From: a bacterium D16-50
GTDB lineage: Bacteria > Bacillota > Clostridia > Lachnospirales > Lachnospiraceae
Direction of reading: 5' to 3'
NCBI GenBank assembly: GCA_003612485.1
Contig: RAZA01000008.1
Location: 110,345 to 174,344, forward strand
DNA: 64,000 bases
Under the pieces are notes generated by a model. That model ran no database searches. It worked only from the letters and a program-made list of their open reading frames with translations, and was not told where the DNA came from. Positions 9,101-17,934 of the stretch are shown in pieces; within the stretch, counting starts at the first letter, position 1, and each line of letters starts with the position of its first letter. Position numbers and translations under genes: made by a program.

Positions 9101-11268
9101 TGCTGGATACCATGATGCTTTCCCTTCCGCTGAAGCAGATCTGGGAAGGCGCCGGAAGCGGCAGCGCGGACGAGAAGGCAGCCAGAATCTTAAGCTCCAT
9201 GGACGCCGTGGAAGGGATGATGGATCTGTTCTATCAGCACAAGGGTCTCAACGAGAACGCGGCTCAGGCGCTGGATCAGTACCCTAAGGGGCATCTGAAC
9301 ATCCGTTATCAGAGGATGTTCGCCAAGGCCTTCATGTATGCGTCGGGGAACCATATCGGCATCGAATGGCCGGAGACGGCAGGTATGATGGGAGGAATTC
9401 CCGTGAGCTCGGATAGTGAGGGCAGATATGTGAGCGGCCGTTACTTTGGCTGGGGCATTGCCCATGAGATCGGACACTGCATCAATCAGGGAACTTATGC
9501 GGTGGCTGAAGTCACCAACAATTACTTTGCGGTATTGGCTCAGGCCCATGATGATGATAGTACTGTGAGATTTCAGTACAAGAATGTCTATGAGAAGGTG
9601 ACTTCCGGAGCCAAGGGACCGGCGCCCAATGTGTTCACCCAGCTGGGCATGTACTGGCAGCTCCACCTTGCCTATGACAAGGGATATAATTACAAGACCT
9701 ATGAAAGCCATCAGGATCAGCTTGCAAATCTGTTCTTTGCCAGAGTGGACAGCTATTCCAGAGATGCGAGCAAGGCGCCTGCCCCCGGCGGGATTGCTCT
9801 TGCGAAGGCAGGGGACAGGGATCAGGATCTGATGCGGCTGTGCTGTGCTGCGGCCCAGAAGAACATTCTGGAGTTTTTTGAGCGCTGGGGAATGACCCCG
9901 AATCAGGAGACGCGCAGCTATGCGGGGCAGTTCCCTCAGGAGACCAGAGCCATCTATTATGCCAGCGATAATGCCAGAGTATACAGTCTGGCCAACGGCT
10001 CCAGCGCGCTGGGCGAAGGCGGAACGGTAGAGGCTGTGGGGGACGGCGTAAGCGCCGCCATCGATGCCGTGGCCGGGAACCAGATCAATATCACGCTGGG
10101 CTCAAAGAATATTCCCGGGGATTCCGTGCTGGGGTATGAGATCACGCGCTGCACGATTTCCGGCGGGGACGTGACAAAAGAGGCGGTGGGCTTCGTCACA
10201 GCCGACCAGAACGCCTTTACGGATACTGTGTACATGAACAATAGGGCTCTGTGGTACGAAGTGACAGTGATTGACAAATGGCTGAACCGCTCTGCGGCCA
10301 AGGTGCTGGAGCCTCTGAAGGTAGAGAACGACGGGTGTCTGGACAAATCCTCTTGGAGCGTCAGCGCGGAGAACCTTACAGCCGCGGAAGGGACCGAGGG
10401 AATGGGGGACGAAAATTCGCCCTGCGAGCCGGAGAAGGAAGACCCTGCCCTTAAGACCATCGACGGGGACGTGAATACTCTGTACACGGCCACGGCGGGA
10501 GAGAACGCTCAGATCGTTCTGGAGTTCAATAGGACGCTGACGGTGGCGGGCTTCAAGTACACCGCGGCGGAGGGAACAGCCCCGGGCGAGTACGAGATTC
10601 AGGTGCAGACCGGCGGAAATTGGATAACGCCAGATTTTGTGAGGGCTGCGGAGGGCAAGGTAAGCGCCGTATACTTCCGAAACGATGATGGGAAATATGT
10701 CAGCACTTATGCCGCCACAGCGGTAAGACTGATTTTGAAGAACCAGACCGGCAGCCAGATATCCATAGGCGAGCTGGATGTACTGGGGCCCACCGGAGAT
10801 AATGTAGACTTTGAGAGGACTCAGGAAAGCACGCCGGTGATCGGCAGGCTGACAGCTGACTACAAGTACGGCGAGGAAGAAGGACAGGTGATTCCTGCAG
10901 GCTCCATACTCTTTACCGGCAGCTACAAGGGCAATCCTGCTTATAACGTTGTGATAGTCTATGACCAGAACGGAAATATCGTAGGCGGCCTGAACGATGC
11001 AGGAGAGCTTAAGGCATCACAGATCATTCTGGCGGATATTCCGGAGGGCGATCTCCAGAACGTGGAGAGCGGTATCTGGATCTACTGGATCGAGCCGGAC
11101 CAGAATATTGATCTGAGCGGAATAACCAAGGTGCGGGCTGAGCTGTACCGAGTGAACAACGCCCTGACCAACGAGGGGCAGAGACTGGTGAGCGATTCGC
11201 TGTTCGAGAAGGTTCCGGAAACCCTTCCGGATATATCTCTTGACAGCAATGCAGGTGTGCAGCCTTAA
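6133..11268 (+). CDS. Secreted M60-family metallopeptidase with dockerin-like, FN3 and F5/8C modules
   Basis: This 1711-residue protein has a signal peptide (residues 1-24, cleavage near VYGAEA). Residues 148-200 hold two EF-hand-like repeats (GDVNGDGKTDAAD and TDLNGDGVVDLVD) spaced as in a type I dockerin. Two fibronectin III repeats follow (about 378-463 and 470-556), then a discoidin-like region (about 575-735). The peptidase domain shows HEIGH (1111-1115), with a glutamate ten residues later in AEVTNN (E1126), the M60 gluzincin pattern seen in mucin-degrading enzymes. A second F5/8C-like, carbohydrate-binding type module lies near 1400-1555. No sortase motif is visible. The likely role is cleavage of glycosylated host or mucin proteins outside the cell. 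The next gene starts nine bases later and may encode its anchor. The start follows GGAGGACAGAAGG. Confidence 0.85.
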   Translation: MRKKIAIVLTAVLVLCASFVVYGAEAGNLLTNGGQTQDMGQVDVSIGGALILGQDTEFTVKLTNAQNELVSSQKLSLGRDNAKAGRVSFERLAEGDYTVTVSGERFAQYVQKVSVKNGTAYAVNLTTGFLGGMNYEAGAAHPGVLIIGDVNGDGKTDAADKTELVNAIEAGAPAGLTDLNGDGVVDLVDLEYLAKGYEHGKDILAAVDRFVPAAAITASQGKNTVMEGDPEALLRNQGSVTLKPAGGGAISDSSPVEMEFDIQGQAGTAPVDGIIIGTGGDNSITKATITVVYSEGGVDKTETLPFMEGVDFLLKDSASFRAEQDRDGSIRLHLGSQVAVKKVTLTIMGMKNNNLAEISKVEFVNGMEERIPEPEMDIPMNLTPSVGSNRISLSWDTCVNVTGYEVLICLGDKQETVLTAKNSVDITSFGGKKLENYQEYQLRVQSVNGTWRSGYGDVVTATPVPNGRPDKPDNVSAIGEYRSVIVSWKKMDDTLTYNLYWKESSSGEYTKIENISANSYTLTENLKDLTEYTVYVTGVNDFGESGPSLPAAARTKDSNPPVMPKYNLINVGEKGEKSAHIVNASMFGSMKDSPLDTEAGSAWGTVDHDPASYYLKGSWDDGGYNPVGAGLNAKNGLLYEFDQAYKMDTIAFYTQPLIPGEPDYSYVKAAYWDEGGQRVDLKNVPLQKKTDAEGRKYYVIKLPAAVTTNKLQFGLARALASGNVTVTEVYFYYYDELMDEIMGLYTDDLHTVLRPEVTQGTIDALRTKINTKDEVSGEYHPDKELLELELQTAEAILKDQKLKDPVEIHCGITTNDVGRGFGGLNAWQPLGVTAAAEEEIIVYVGHATKKTGEDAQLQLVATQYHSEASNMFTAVAGLKIGPNKVSIPKIWTTAGFESGGALYVQYTGGNLNDRYAVRVSGGVQVPRLDLYHVTDQAERLERTKAFVRELETYVAQMDQKHQEVHQNSGNSNIAMAYDERNCILGAGDILLDTMMLSLPLKQIWEGAGSGSADEKAARILSSMDAVEGMMDLFYQHKGLNENAAQALDQYPKGHLNIRYQRMFAKAFMYASGNHIGIEWPETAGMMGGIPVSSDSEGRYVSGRYFGWGIAHEIGHCINQGTYAVAEVTNNYFAVLAQAHDDDSTVRFQYKNVYEKVTSGAKGPAPNVFTQLGMYWQLHLAYDKGYNYKTYESHQDQLANLFFARVDSYSRDASKAPAPGGIALAKAGDRDQDLMRLCCAAAQKNILEFFERWGMTPNQETRSYAGQFPQETRAIYYASDNARVYSLANGSSALGEGGTVEAVGDGVSAAIDAVAGNQINITLGSKNIPGDSVLGYEITRCTISGGDVTKEAVGFVTADQNAFTDTVYMNNRALWYEVTVIDKWLNRSAAKVLEPLKVENDGCLDKSSWSVSAENLTAAEGTEGMGDENSPCEPEKEDPALKTIDGDVNTLYTATAGENAQIVLEFNRTLTVAGFKYTAAEGTAPGEYEIQVQTGGNWITPDFVRAAEGKVSAVYFRNDDGKYVSTYAATAVRLILKNQTGSQISIGELDVLGPTGDNVDFERTQESTPVIGRLTADYKYGEEEGQVIPAGSILFTGSYKGNPAYNVVIVYDQNGNIVGGLNDAGELKASQIILADIPEGDLQNVESGIWIYWIEPDQNIDLSGITKVRAELYRVNNALTNEGQRLVSDSLFEKVPETLPDISLDSNAGVQP

Positions 11269-11277
11269 AGGATAAAA

Positions 11278-12258
11278 ATGAAAAAATATTGTGCGAAGAT
11301 TTTGACGATGATAGTTGTTCTTGTGCTGTTTTTGCCCATGGAGGTCTCCGCGGAGAACGGAGAGGGGCTTAAGGTGGACGGGAGCGGACAGATTACCCTT
11401 GTGTCCAGCTATGCTTCGGAGGAGGATATCTCCTCCATGAGCTTCAGCCTGTACGTGAAGGCCGCCGCCTCGGACAAGGTGGAGTTTCGCTTCAACGAGA
11501 GCAACGGGAAGATCAGGGAGTTCCGCTACGACAAGGAGAGCGGGAAGCTGAGTGTCTATATAGCGGGGACGGAGGCGCTGATGAAAGACGGCGCCCAGTC
11601 CCTGAACATAGGCAGCGTGCAGGTTCTGAATGGGAACGGCGGCGCGGCGGCGGCTACGGTCAGCGTGGCTGCCGGATCCCTTATGTATGTGGACGGCGAC
11701 GCGCTGAAGTGGATGGGGGAGCTGGAGCCTCAGGAGACGGTACAGATCAACTCCTCGGGCACGCAGCCTACGCCCCCGCCTACAGCTCCGCCGACCACGG
11801 CTCCGCCTACTCAGACTCCCACGGCACCGCCTACTCAGGCTCCCGCGCCCCCGCCTCAGGAGCCGGATAACAATTCTCCTCAGCAGCCCGGGGCAACGCC
11901 AACGCCTCAGCCGACAGCGTCTCCCACGCCTCAGCCCACCAGAGCGCCGCAGGCAGTGCAGACGCCGTGGCCGGTGAGACCTTCTCAGCCGGGGACAACA
12001 GCCAGTCCTTCTCCTTCCCCTGAACCGACACAGACGCCCGAACCTTCTGGGGCCTCTCAGGAGTCAGACAGTTCGGAATCCATGGTGCCTGTGGTGGGTG
12101 AGCCGGGGGACGGGCATGAAGCCGGAGAAAGCGGCGGGATTGACTGGGTGTTTGTAATAGCGATAGGAGCCATGGCTCTCTTTGTCATCGTGGCAGTGAT
12201 GGCTGTGGTGGTGTTGAAGAAAAAGCCGGGATTCGATGGCGGCAATAACGATTTCTGA
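11278..12258 (+). CDS. Membrane-anchored Pro/Thr-rich surface protein, possibly cohesin-like
   Basis: This 326-residue protein has a signal peptide (1-25), a beta-rich domain of about 120 residues (30-150), a long linker of Pro, Thr, Ala and Gln repeats (about 160-265), then one membrane helix (about 286-308) followed by KKK and a short cytoplasmic tail. It is therefore displayed on the outer face of the membrane at the end of a wall-spanning stalk. The N-terminal domain recalls cohesin modules in its order of hydrophobic strands (MSFSLYVK, LSVYIAG, LNIGSVQVL), but this is a weak resemblance. The gene follows the dockerin-like peptidase gene by nine bases with only AAAGGA as a ribosome site, so the two are probably cotranscribed and may form a receptor–enzyme pair. 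Confidence 0.75.
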   Translation: MKKYCAKILTMIVVLVLFLPMEVSAENGEGLKVDGSGQITLVSSYASEEDISSMSFSLYVKAAASDKVEFRFNESNGKIREFRYDKESGKLSVYIAGTEALMKDGAQSLNIGSVQVLNGNGGAAAATVSVAAGSLMYVDGDALKWMGELEPQETVQINSSGTQPTPPPTAPPTTAPPTQTPTAPPTQAPAPPPQEPDNNSPQQPGATPTPQPTASPTPQPTRAPQAVQTPWPVRPSQPGTTASPSPSPEPTQTPEPSGASQESDSSESMVPVVGEPGDGHEAGESGGIDWVFVIAIGAMALFVIVAVMAVVVLKKKPGFDGGNNDF

Positions 12259-12317
12259 TACGCTGCAAAAAGTAGCCAGAACCGGTTTCGCAGCTGCGAT
12301 TCCGGGTGGAGAGATAT

Positions 12318-12542
12318 ATGGGACAAAATGGCAATAAGCTTTCCTCTGACATGGACAGCCGGGATGTGGACGCCTTGGTGGCCATGCTGGACGGCTGCAT
12401 CGATGCAGGGGAAAGCAGGATCAAAATAGAGGTGGTAGCGGGGGCGGGACAGATTGTGGACCGCCGTTATCACCATGGGCGCTGCGACGTGGGAAGCCCC
12501 TGGGCCTGCGGCGCAGCCTTTGACGTGCTTGAAGAGCCATGA
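12318..12542 (+). CDS. Small uncharacterised protein
   Basis: This 74-residue protein starts at the ATG after GGTGGAGAG; an in-frame GTG at 12306 lies on top of that ribosome site and is unlikely. It has an acidic N-terminal half (DSRDVDALVAMLDGCIDAGE), a short strand-like IKIEVVAGAG, and a C-terminal half with His, Cys and Gly residues (RRYHHGRCDVGSPWACGAAF) that could hold a metal. It has no signal peptide or membrane helix. It ends 25 bases before the DUF1576 gene and may belong to the same transcript. Its function is not recognised. Confidence 0.55.
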   Translation: MGQNGNKLSSDMDSRDVDALVAMLDGCIDAGESRIKIEVVAGAGQIVDRRYHHGRCDVGSPWACGAAFDVLEEP

Positions 12543-12567
12543 TGCGGACTTTTCATAGGAGGTGTGG

Positions 12568-13860
12568 ATGGCAGGAAAGACGATCAGAGAGAGGCTGGAA
12601 GGCCGAGAGCTGAAGATGGTGTGTGTCTTTTCCATGGCGCTGCTGTTCTTTGCCGGCGTGGTGGGGATGGCCAAGGAGGGCAGGAGCCTTCGGGAAGCCG
12701 CCGAGGGCTTGTGGGTGATCGTGATATCAAGAGATACGCTGATCACGGATTATTTCGAGCTGGTAGGGTACGGCGCGGCCTTTGTGAACGCCCTTCTGGT
12801 GATGTTTCTTGAGTATTGGCTGCTCTGCAGGGAGAAGATGAACTTCACGGGACTCACCATGGCGGCGTTCTTTATCAACATAGGATATGCGCTCTGGGGA
12901 AAGAACCCGGTGAATATTCTTCCGATTTTATTGGGATCCTATCTTTACGCGAAGCTGCACAAGGCCCGGCTGGGAAGATATATCTACACGGCGCTTTTCG
13001 GAACTTGTCTGTCGCCCTTGGTGACGGAGATGGTGTTCATGCTGCCGTTTCACTGGGGCGTGAATCTTCTGATAGCGGTGGGAATGGGCATATTGATCGG
13101 CTTTGTACTGCCGTCTTTGTCCATGCACACTGCCTCCATGCATATGGGCTACAATCTGTTTAATGTGGGATTTTCGGGAGGCATTCTGGCCTTTGTCTTG
13201 GTCTGCATTCTGAAGGCTTTCGGCATAGAGAGCGAGTCCGTGATGATCTGGAAAGCGGCAAGCCCTCTTTGGATCGTCATAGGGCTGTATGCCTTTTTTC
13301 TGCTGATTTTCCTATACGGGCTATATCTGGAGCGGGGGGATGTGAAGAATGTCCTGAAGATATGGCAGCATCCTGGCCGTGCCGTGACGGACTTCGTCCT
13401 GATGGAAGGCGCGGGCAGCACCCTGATGAATATGGCGCTGATGGGCATTGTCTGTACCGCCTACATTTGTCTGGTGGGCGGGGACTTTTCCGGGCCGGTG
13501 GTGGGGGCAATTCTCAGTGCCTTCGGCTTTGCCGCTTTCGGCGCCCATGTGAGGAATTATGTTCCGGTGCTGGTGGGAGTATTCTTGTCCACCTTGCTGA
13601 CCCGGTTCGAGCCTACGACGCCCGGCATGCAGCTGGCGGGTATTTTTGCGGTGGGACTTTCGCCCCTTGCGGGCCAGTTCGGGCCCATACCGGGGATGCT
13701 GGCGGGTATGCTTCATGCCGCCATAGTCATGTGTACCGCCCAGATGTACGGCGGGCTGAACCTATACAACAACGGCTTCAGCGCAGGCTGGGTCGCAATC
13801 ATCATGGTGCCGGCGCTGGAAAGCTTCATGCGAGACGCCCGAAGCAGAAAGAAAAAGTGA
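12568..13860 (+). CDS. DUF1576 family multi-pass membrane protein
   Basis: The protein has 430 residues with roughly ten to twelve hydrophobic helices and few charged loops. Its length and motifs (GLTMAAFFINIGYALWGKNP, HMGYNLFNVGFSGG, YGGLNLYNNGFSAGW) fit DUF1576, a clostridial family of unknown function that looks like a transporter. The two GYN/LYNxGFS motifs suggest an internal duplication. AGGAGGT at 12557-12563 covers the GTG at 12562, so the ATG at 12568 is the better start. Upstream is the 74-residue protein; downstream are a small unknown gene and the GDP-fucose genes. A role in export or uptake of a small molecule is only an inference. Confidence 0.8.
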   Translation: MAGKTIRERLEGRELKMVCVFSMALLFFAGVVGMAKEGRSLREAAEGLWVIVISRDTLITDYFELVGYGAAFVNALLVMFLEYWLLCREKMNFTGLTMAAFFINIGYALWGKNPVNILPILLGSYLYAKLHKARLGRYIYTALFGTCLSPLVTEMVFMLPFHWGVNLLIAVGMGILIGFVLPSLSMHTASMHMGYNLFNVGFSGGILAFVLVCILKAFGIESESVMIWKAASPLWIVIGLYAFFLLIFLYGLYLERGDVKNVLKIWQHPGRAVTDFVLMEGAGSTLMNMALMGIVCTAYICLVGGDFSGPVVGAILSAFGFAAFGAHVRNYVPVLVGVFLSTLLTRFEPTTPGMQLAGIFAVGLSPLAGQFGPIPGMLAGMLHAAIVMCTAQMYGGLNLYNNGFSAGWVAIIMVPALESFMRDARSRKKK

Positions 13861-13928
13861 GGGGCGAAAGGTTTTATGGACGCATGTGTAAGGGGCCAGA
13901 AATCCTTCCCGGCGAAGGGCGTTTGAGA

Positions 13929-13972
13929 GAAGAGACGGTACTGGAAACAGTCGCGAAGAGACGGTACTGGAA
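13929..13972 (+). repeat. Pair of 18-base direct repeats before a small gene
   Basis: GAAGAGACGGTACTGGAA occurs at 13929-13946 and again, identical, at 13955-13972, 26 bases apart. The second copy runs into the ribosome site region of the next gene. It may be a local duplication or a regulator site. Confidence 0.6.
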
Positions 13973-13989
13973 TAGGAGAAACAGAGAAA

Positions 13990-14346
13990 ATGCTTCATGA
14001 GGAGAGAAAGATATCCAAGATCGTGGAAGAACTGACAGTGTATTTTCTGGCCATCGGCGCAGACGATGTCAGTTCCGAAATCAAGATAGGGGACGGACAG
14101 GCCACCATCTTTTTTCGGGCCAATTACCGTCCGGAATATCAGGAACGGCTGGAGGACGTGGAGAAATATCTGAAGGAACAGAAGGATGACGGCGTAGAGG
14201 ACATCTATTGGGAGCTGGCCGGTTCCGGGGATCCCGGAGAGTCCAGCCAGCTTTTGCTGGTGGGCCTGATGATAGATAAGGCTCAGGTCAACATTAACGA
14301 TGGAGTTGTAGAGCTGATTCTTTCAAAGAAGCTGTACAGAGACTAG
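13990..14346 (+). CDS. Small conserved-looking protein of unknown function
   Basis: This 118-residue soluble, acidic protein starts [15 protein letters not shown]. An N-terminal helix is followed by alternating strand and helix segments ([30 protein letters not shown]) and a C-terminal strand pair ([15 protein letters not shown]). No catalytic or DNA-binding motif stands out. GGAG lies about 12 bases before the ATG. It ends 11 bases before gmd, so it may be transcribed with the GDP-fucose genes. I do not recognise the family. Confidence 0.6.
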   Translation: MLHEERKISKIVEELTVYFLAIGADDVSSEIKIGDGQATIFFRANYRPEYQERLEDVEKYLKEQKDDGVEDIYWELAGSGDPGESSQLLLVGLMIDKAQVNINDGVVELILSKKLYRD

Positions 14347-14357
14347 AGGAGAGTATT

Positions 14358-15416
14358 ATGGGCAAGGTTGCGCTGATTACCGGCATCACGGGGCAGGACG
14401 GCTCCTATCTGGCGGAATTCTTACTGGAGAAGGGATATCAGGTTCATGGTCTGATCCGCAGATCCTCGTTTTCAAATACCGTCCGCATCGATCATTTGAA
14501 GGGGAGGATTGCTCTCCATGACGGCGATCTGTCGGATTCATCCTCCATCCTTCGCGTCGTAAATATAGTGCAGCCGGACGAGATCTACAATCTGGCAGCC
14601 CAGAGCCATGTGCAGGTGTCCTTTGACGTGCCTGAATATTCCGGCGAGGTGGATGCCATGGGCGTGCTGCGCATTTTGGAGGCGGTGCGTATTTTGAAGC
14701 TGACGGAAAAGACCCGAATTTATCAGGCGTCCACCTCGGAGCTCTACGGCAAAGTGGAGGAGTGCCCTCAGAATGAGAACACTCCGTTTCATCCATACAG
14801 CCCCTATGCCGTGGCAAAGCAGTACGGCTTCTGGATCACCAAAGAGTATAGGGAGGCCTACGGGATGTTTGCCGCCAACGGCATTTTGTTTAATCATGAA
14901 TCGGAGCGCCGGGGGGAGAACTTTGTCACCCGCAAGATCACTCTGGCGGCAGGGCGTATCGCAGAGGGGATTCAGGATCATCTGGAGCTGGGCAATATGG
15001 ATTCTCTGCGGGACTGGGGCTATGCCAAGGATTATGTGGAGTGCATGTGGCTGATTCTGCAGCAGGAGGAGCCGGAGGATTTTGTCATCGCCACCGGCGT
15101 CCAGCATACGGTCAGGGACTTTACGGAGAAAGCCTTTGCCGCCAACGGCATTACAATCCGGTGGGAGGGAATAGGGCTGGAGGAAAAGGGATATGACGCC
15201 GCCACCGGCAGGATGGTTGTGTGTGTGAACCCTGCATGGTTCCGCCCCACCGATGTGGACAACCTATGGGGGGATCCTACAAAGGCAAAGACGGTTCTGG
15301 GGTGGAACCCCCAAAAGACCAGCTATGAGGAGCTGGTGCGGATCATGGCGGAGCATGACAGAGAACTGGCAAGGCGGGAGAGACTTATGAGGCTGGCGGA
15401 GCAGAGAGAAAGCTGA
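14358..15416 (+). CDS. gmd: GDP-mannose 4,6-dehydratase
   Basis: This 352-residue short-chain dehydrogenase-type enzyme converts GDP-D-mannose to GDP-4-keto-6-deoxy-mannose, the first step to GDP-L-fucose. The nucleotide-binding GITGQDG is at residues 9-15. Active-site residues T126 (in STSE), E128, Y150 and K154 are present with family spacing, and the [10 protein letters not shown] block that contacts the sugar nucleotide is intact. Length is normal. AGAGGAGAG precedes the ATG. The next gene, fcl, follows by 23 bases and catalyses the next step. Confidence is high because motifs and context agree. Confidence 0.96.
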   Translation: MGKVALITGITGQDGSYLAEFLLEKGYQVHGLIRRSSFSNTVRIDHLKGRIALHDGDLSDSSSILRVVNIVQPDEIYNLAAQSHVQVSFDVPEYSGEVDAMGVLRILEAVRILKLTEKTRIYQASTSELYGKVEECPQNENTPFHPYSPYAVAKQYGFWITKEYREAYGMFAANGILFNHESERRGENFVTRKITLAAGRIAEGIQDHLELGNMDSLRDWGYAKDYVECMWLILQQEEPEDFVIATGVQHTVRDFTEKAFAANGITIRWEGIGLEEKGYDAATGRMVVCVNPAWFRPTDVDNLWGDPTKAKTVLGWNPQKTSYEELVRIMAEHDRELARRERLMRLAEQRES

Positions 15417-15439
15417 AAGTATAGAAAGAGGGTTATAGG

Positions 15440-16381
15440 ATGGAGAAGGATGCAAAAATCTATGTTGCGGGCCATAGGGGTATGGTGGGCTCCGCCATTG
15501 TCAGGGAGCTGCGTTGTCAGGGATATACCAATATCGTCACACGCACCCACGGGGAACTGAACCTGACCAGACAGGATCAGGTGGAAGCCTTTTTTGCAGA
15601 GGAAAAACCGGAATATGTGTTTCTTGCCGCGGCCAAGGTGGGAGGGATCGTAGCCAATCAGGACGGACTGGCGGATTTCATGTACGAGAACATGATTTTG
15701 GAGATGAATGTGATCCATGAGGCATGGCGCAACGGGTGCAAAAAGCTGGAGTTCCTCGGTTCCTCCTGCATCTATCCCCGTCTGGCCCCTCAGCCCATGA
15801 AGGAGAGCTGTCTGCTGACCAGCGAGCTGGAAAAGACCAACGAGGCCTACGCTCTGGCCAAGATCAGCGGCCTCAAATACTGCGAATATCTGAACAAGCA
15901 ATACGGAACGGATTATATCAGCGTCATGCCTACAAACTTATATGGGCCCAACGACAACTATCATCCTACCCATTCTCATGTGCTGCCGGCTCTGATCCGC
16001 CGGTTCCATGAGGCAAAGGAAAGCGGCGCGCCTGCCGTGACCTGCTGGGGGGACGGATCTCCTCTGCGGGAATTCTTGTACGTGGACGATCTGGCCAACC
16101 TTTGCGTGTTCCTGATGAATCACTATTCGGGGAATGAGACCGTGAACGGGGGAACCGGAAAGGAGCTGAGTATCAGGGAGCTGACGGAGCTGGTGGCCAA
16201 GGTAGTGGGCTATGAGGGAGAGATTCTCTGGGATACCACAAAGCCTAACGGCACGCCCAGAAAGCTTTTGGACGTGTCCAAGGCCAAGGCTCTGGGGTGG
16301 ACCTACAAGACAGAGCTGGAGGAGGGGATCCGCCTTGCCTATGAGGACTTTCTGCACAACCCCATGCGGGCGGAACGGTAA
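15440..16381 (+). CDS. fcl: GDP-L-fucose synthase (GDP-4-keto-6-deoxymannose epimerase/reductase)
   Basis: This 313-residue NADPH-dependent enzyme finishes GDP-L-fucose by 3,5-epimerisation and 4-reduction. The cofactor loop GHRGMVG lies at residues 11-17, and the catalytic triad is S108, Y137 and K141 (YALAK), with C110 in GSSC and the histidine-rich loop [10 protein letters not shown] in the place of the epimerase acid/base. It lies between gmd and manC, so GDP-mannose supply and both conversion steps are encoded together. The product is probably used for fucosylated capsule or surface polysaccharide; no glycosyltransferase lies nearby. Confidence 0.96.
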   Translation: MEKDAKIYVAGHRGMVGSAIVRELRCQGYTNIVTRTHGELNLTRQDQVEAFFAEEKPEYVFLAAAKVGGIVANQDGLADFMYENMILEMNVIHEAWRNGCKKLEFLGSSCIYPRLAPQPMKESCLLTSELEKTNEAYALAKISGLKYCEYLNKQYGTDYISVMPTNLYGPNDNYHPTHSHVLPALIRRFHEAKESGAPAVTCWGDGSPLREFLYVDDLANLCVFLMNHYSGNETVNGGTGKELSIRELTELVAKVVGYEGEILWDTTKPNGTPRKLLDVSKAKALGWTYKTELEEGIRLAYEDFLHNPMRAER

Positions 16382-16492
16382 GCGAGGCGGCGGAAGGGGC
16401 CGGAATTGTTCTGGGCGCTGCTTTTGCCGGCCGGGCCCTGAGGAAACCGAAAAGATGAACACAAGCCTGCCGAAGCAGGCGGGGAGACTGCC

Positions 16493-17821
16493 ATGAATCT
16501 GGTATTACTGTCGGGAGGATCGGGAAAGCGGCTTTGGCCCTTGTCCAATGATATTCGTTCAAAACAATTTATAAAACTCTTCAGAACCGAGGAGGGCGGC
16601 TATGAGTCCATGATGCAGCGGGTCTACCGTCAGGTGAAGGCCGCCGATAAGGACACGGCAGTCACCATCGCTACCAGCAGGGCTCAGGTATCCGTGATCC
16701 ACAACCAGCTGGGAGAGGGGATGAATCTTTCCGTGGAACCCTGTCGCAGGGATACCTTTCCGGCAATTGCGCTGGCAGCGGCATATCTTGCGGATGTGCA
16801 GGGGGTGGATATGGAGGAGCCGGTAGTGGTCTGTCCCATCGACCCCTATGTGGAGGAGTCATATTTTGAGGCCTTGAAGAAGCTGGCCGCTCTGGCCGGA
16901 AAGGGAGAGGCAAATCTTGTGCTGATGGGGATAGAGCCTACCTATCCTTCCGAAAAATATGGCTATATCATTCCGGAGGACGGGGAACAGATCAGCGGTG
17001 TGGCCTCCTTTAAGGAGAAGCCAGACAAGATTCAGGCAAAAGAATATATTGCGGCGGGAGCCCTCTGGAATGGGGGCGTGTTTGCATTCAGGCTGGGCTA
17101 TATGCTGGAAAAGGCCCATGAGCTGCTGGATTTTAGGGATTACGGCGATCTGCTGGAAAAGTATGAGGAGATGCCTAAAATCAGCCTTGACTATGCTGTA
17201 GTAGAAAAAGAAAGCCGGATTCAGGTCATGCGCTTTCATGGACAGTGGAAGGATCTGGGCACATGGAACACACTTACAGAGGCCATGGAAGAGAGCAGTA
17301 TCGGAGATGTGATTCTGGGGGACGAGTGTGACAATGTTCACGTAGTCAATGAGCTTGATGTCCCGATCCTTGTCATGGGCATGAAGGATACGGTGATTTC
17401 GGCAAGTCCGCAGGGAATTTTGGTATCGGACAAGCATCAGTCCAGCTATATAAAGCCTTATGTGGACCGGATCAGCCAGCAGATTATGTTTGCGGAGAAG
17501 TCCTGGGGGAGTTTCCGGGTGCTGGATGTGGGGGAGGAGAGCCTTACCATCAAGGTGACGCTGAATCCCGGCCATAGGATGAATTACCACAGCCACAGAA
17601 ACCGCAGGGAGACGTGGACGGTCATAGCCGGGGAAGGCCGGGCGGTGGTGGACGGAATAGTCCGCAGGATCCGCCCCGGAGATCTGGTTGTAATGGAGGC
17701 AGAAAGCCCCCATACGGTGATCGCTGACGGGGAGCTGCAGCTGATAGAGGTTCAGCTGGGAAGGGAAATCAGCGTCCATGACAAGGAGAAGCATCCTCTG
17801 CCGGAGGCGGAAGGACTTTAG
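16493..17821 (+). CDS. manC: Mannose-1-phosphate guanylyltransferase with cupin isomerase-type domain
   Basis: This 442-residue protein opens with the nucleotidyltransferase signature LSGGSGKRLWPLS and the KQFIKLF block, so it joins mannose-1-phosphate and GTP to GDP-mannose. The middle part carries FKEKPD and WNGGVF, typical of the family. Residues about 355-435 form a cupin with the metal-type motif MNYHSHRNRRETW and GDLVVMEAESPH, as in bifunctional ManC/phosphomannose isomerase proteins. Whether this domain is an active isomerase cannot be told by eye. It lies 111 bases after fcl and supplies the substrate for Gmd. GGGGAG precedes the start. Confidence 0.93.
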   Translation: MNLVLLSGGSGKRLWPLSNDIRSKQFIKLFRTEEGGYESMMQRVYRQVKAADKDTAVTIATSRAQVSVIHNQLGEGMNLSVEPCRRDTFPAIALAAAYLADVQGVDMEEPVVVCPIDPYVEESYFEALKKLAALAGKGEANLVLMGIEPTYPSEKYGYIIPEDGEQISGVASFKEKPDKIQAKEYIAAGALWNGGVFAFRLGYMLEKAHELLDFRDYGDLLEKYEEMPKISLDYAVVEKESRIQVMRFHGQWKDLGTWNTLTEAMEESSIGDVILGDECDNVHVVNELDVPILVMGMKDTVISASPQGILVSDKHQSSYIKPYVDRISQQIMFAEKSWGSFRVLDVGEESLTIKVTLNPGHRMNYHSHRNRRETWTVIAGEGRAVVDGIVRRIRPGDLVVMEAESPHTVIADGELQLIEVQLGREISVHDKEKHPLPEAEGL

Positions 17822-17881
17822 GTGCCGGCCTGTCCTTCAAAGTGGTCTTCAAATGGAGTTCTTGAAACAGCCAGATTATCC

Positions 17882-17911
17882 TTGACAAAGCTTGTATGTC
17901 TGCACTATAAT
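17882..17911 (+). promoter_or_regulatory. Promoter of the proS T-box transcript
   Basis: A perfect TTGACA (17882-17887) and a perfect TATAAT (17906-17911) are separated by 18 bases. It is one of the strongest promoter matches in the window and lies just upstream of the T-box leader. Confidence 0.8.
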
Positions 17912-17934
17912 TTCATACATACAGATGTCAGGAA

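Noticed and set aside
13269..14000. 243-residue plus-strand frame overlapping the DUF1576 gene
   Set aside because: It is the wrong frame of a clear membrane protein gene and has no ribosome site or motif.
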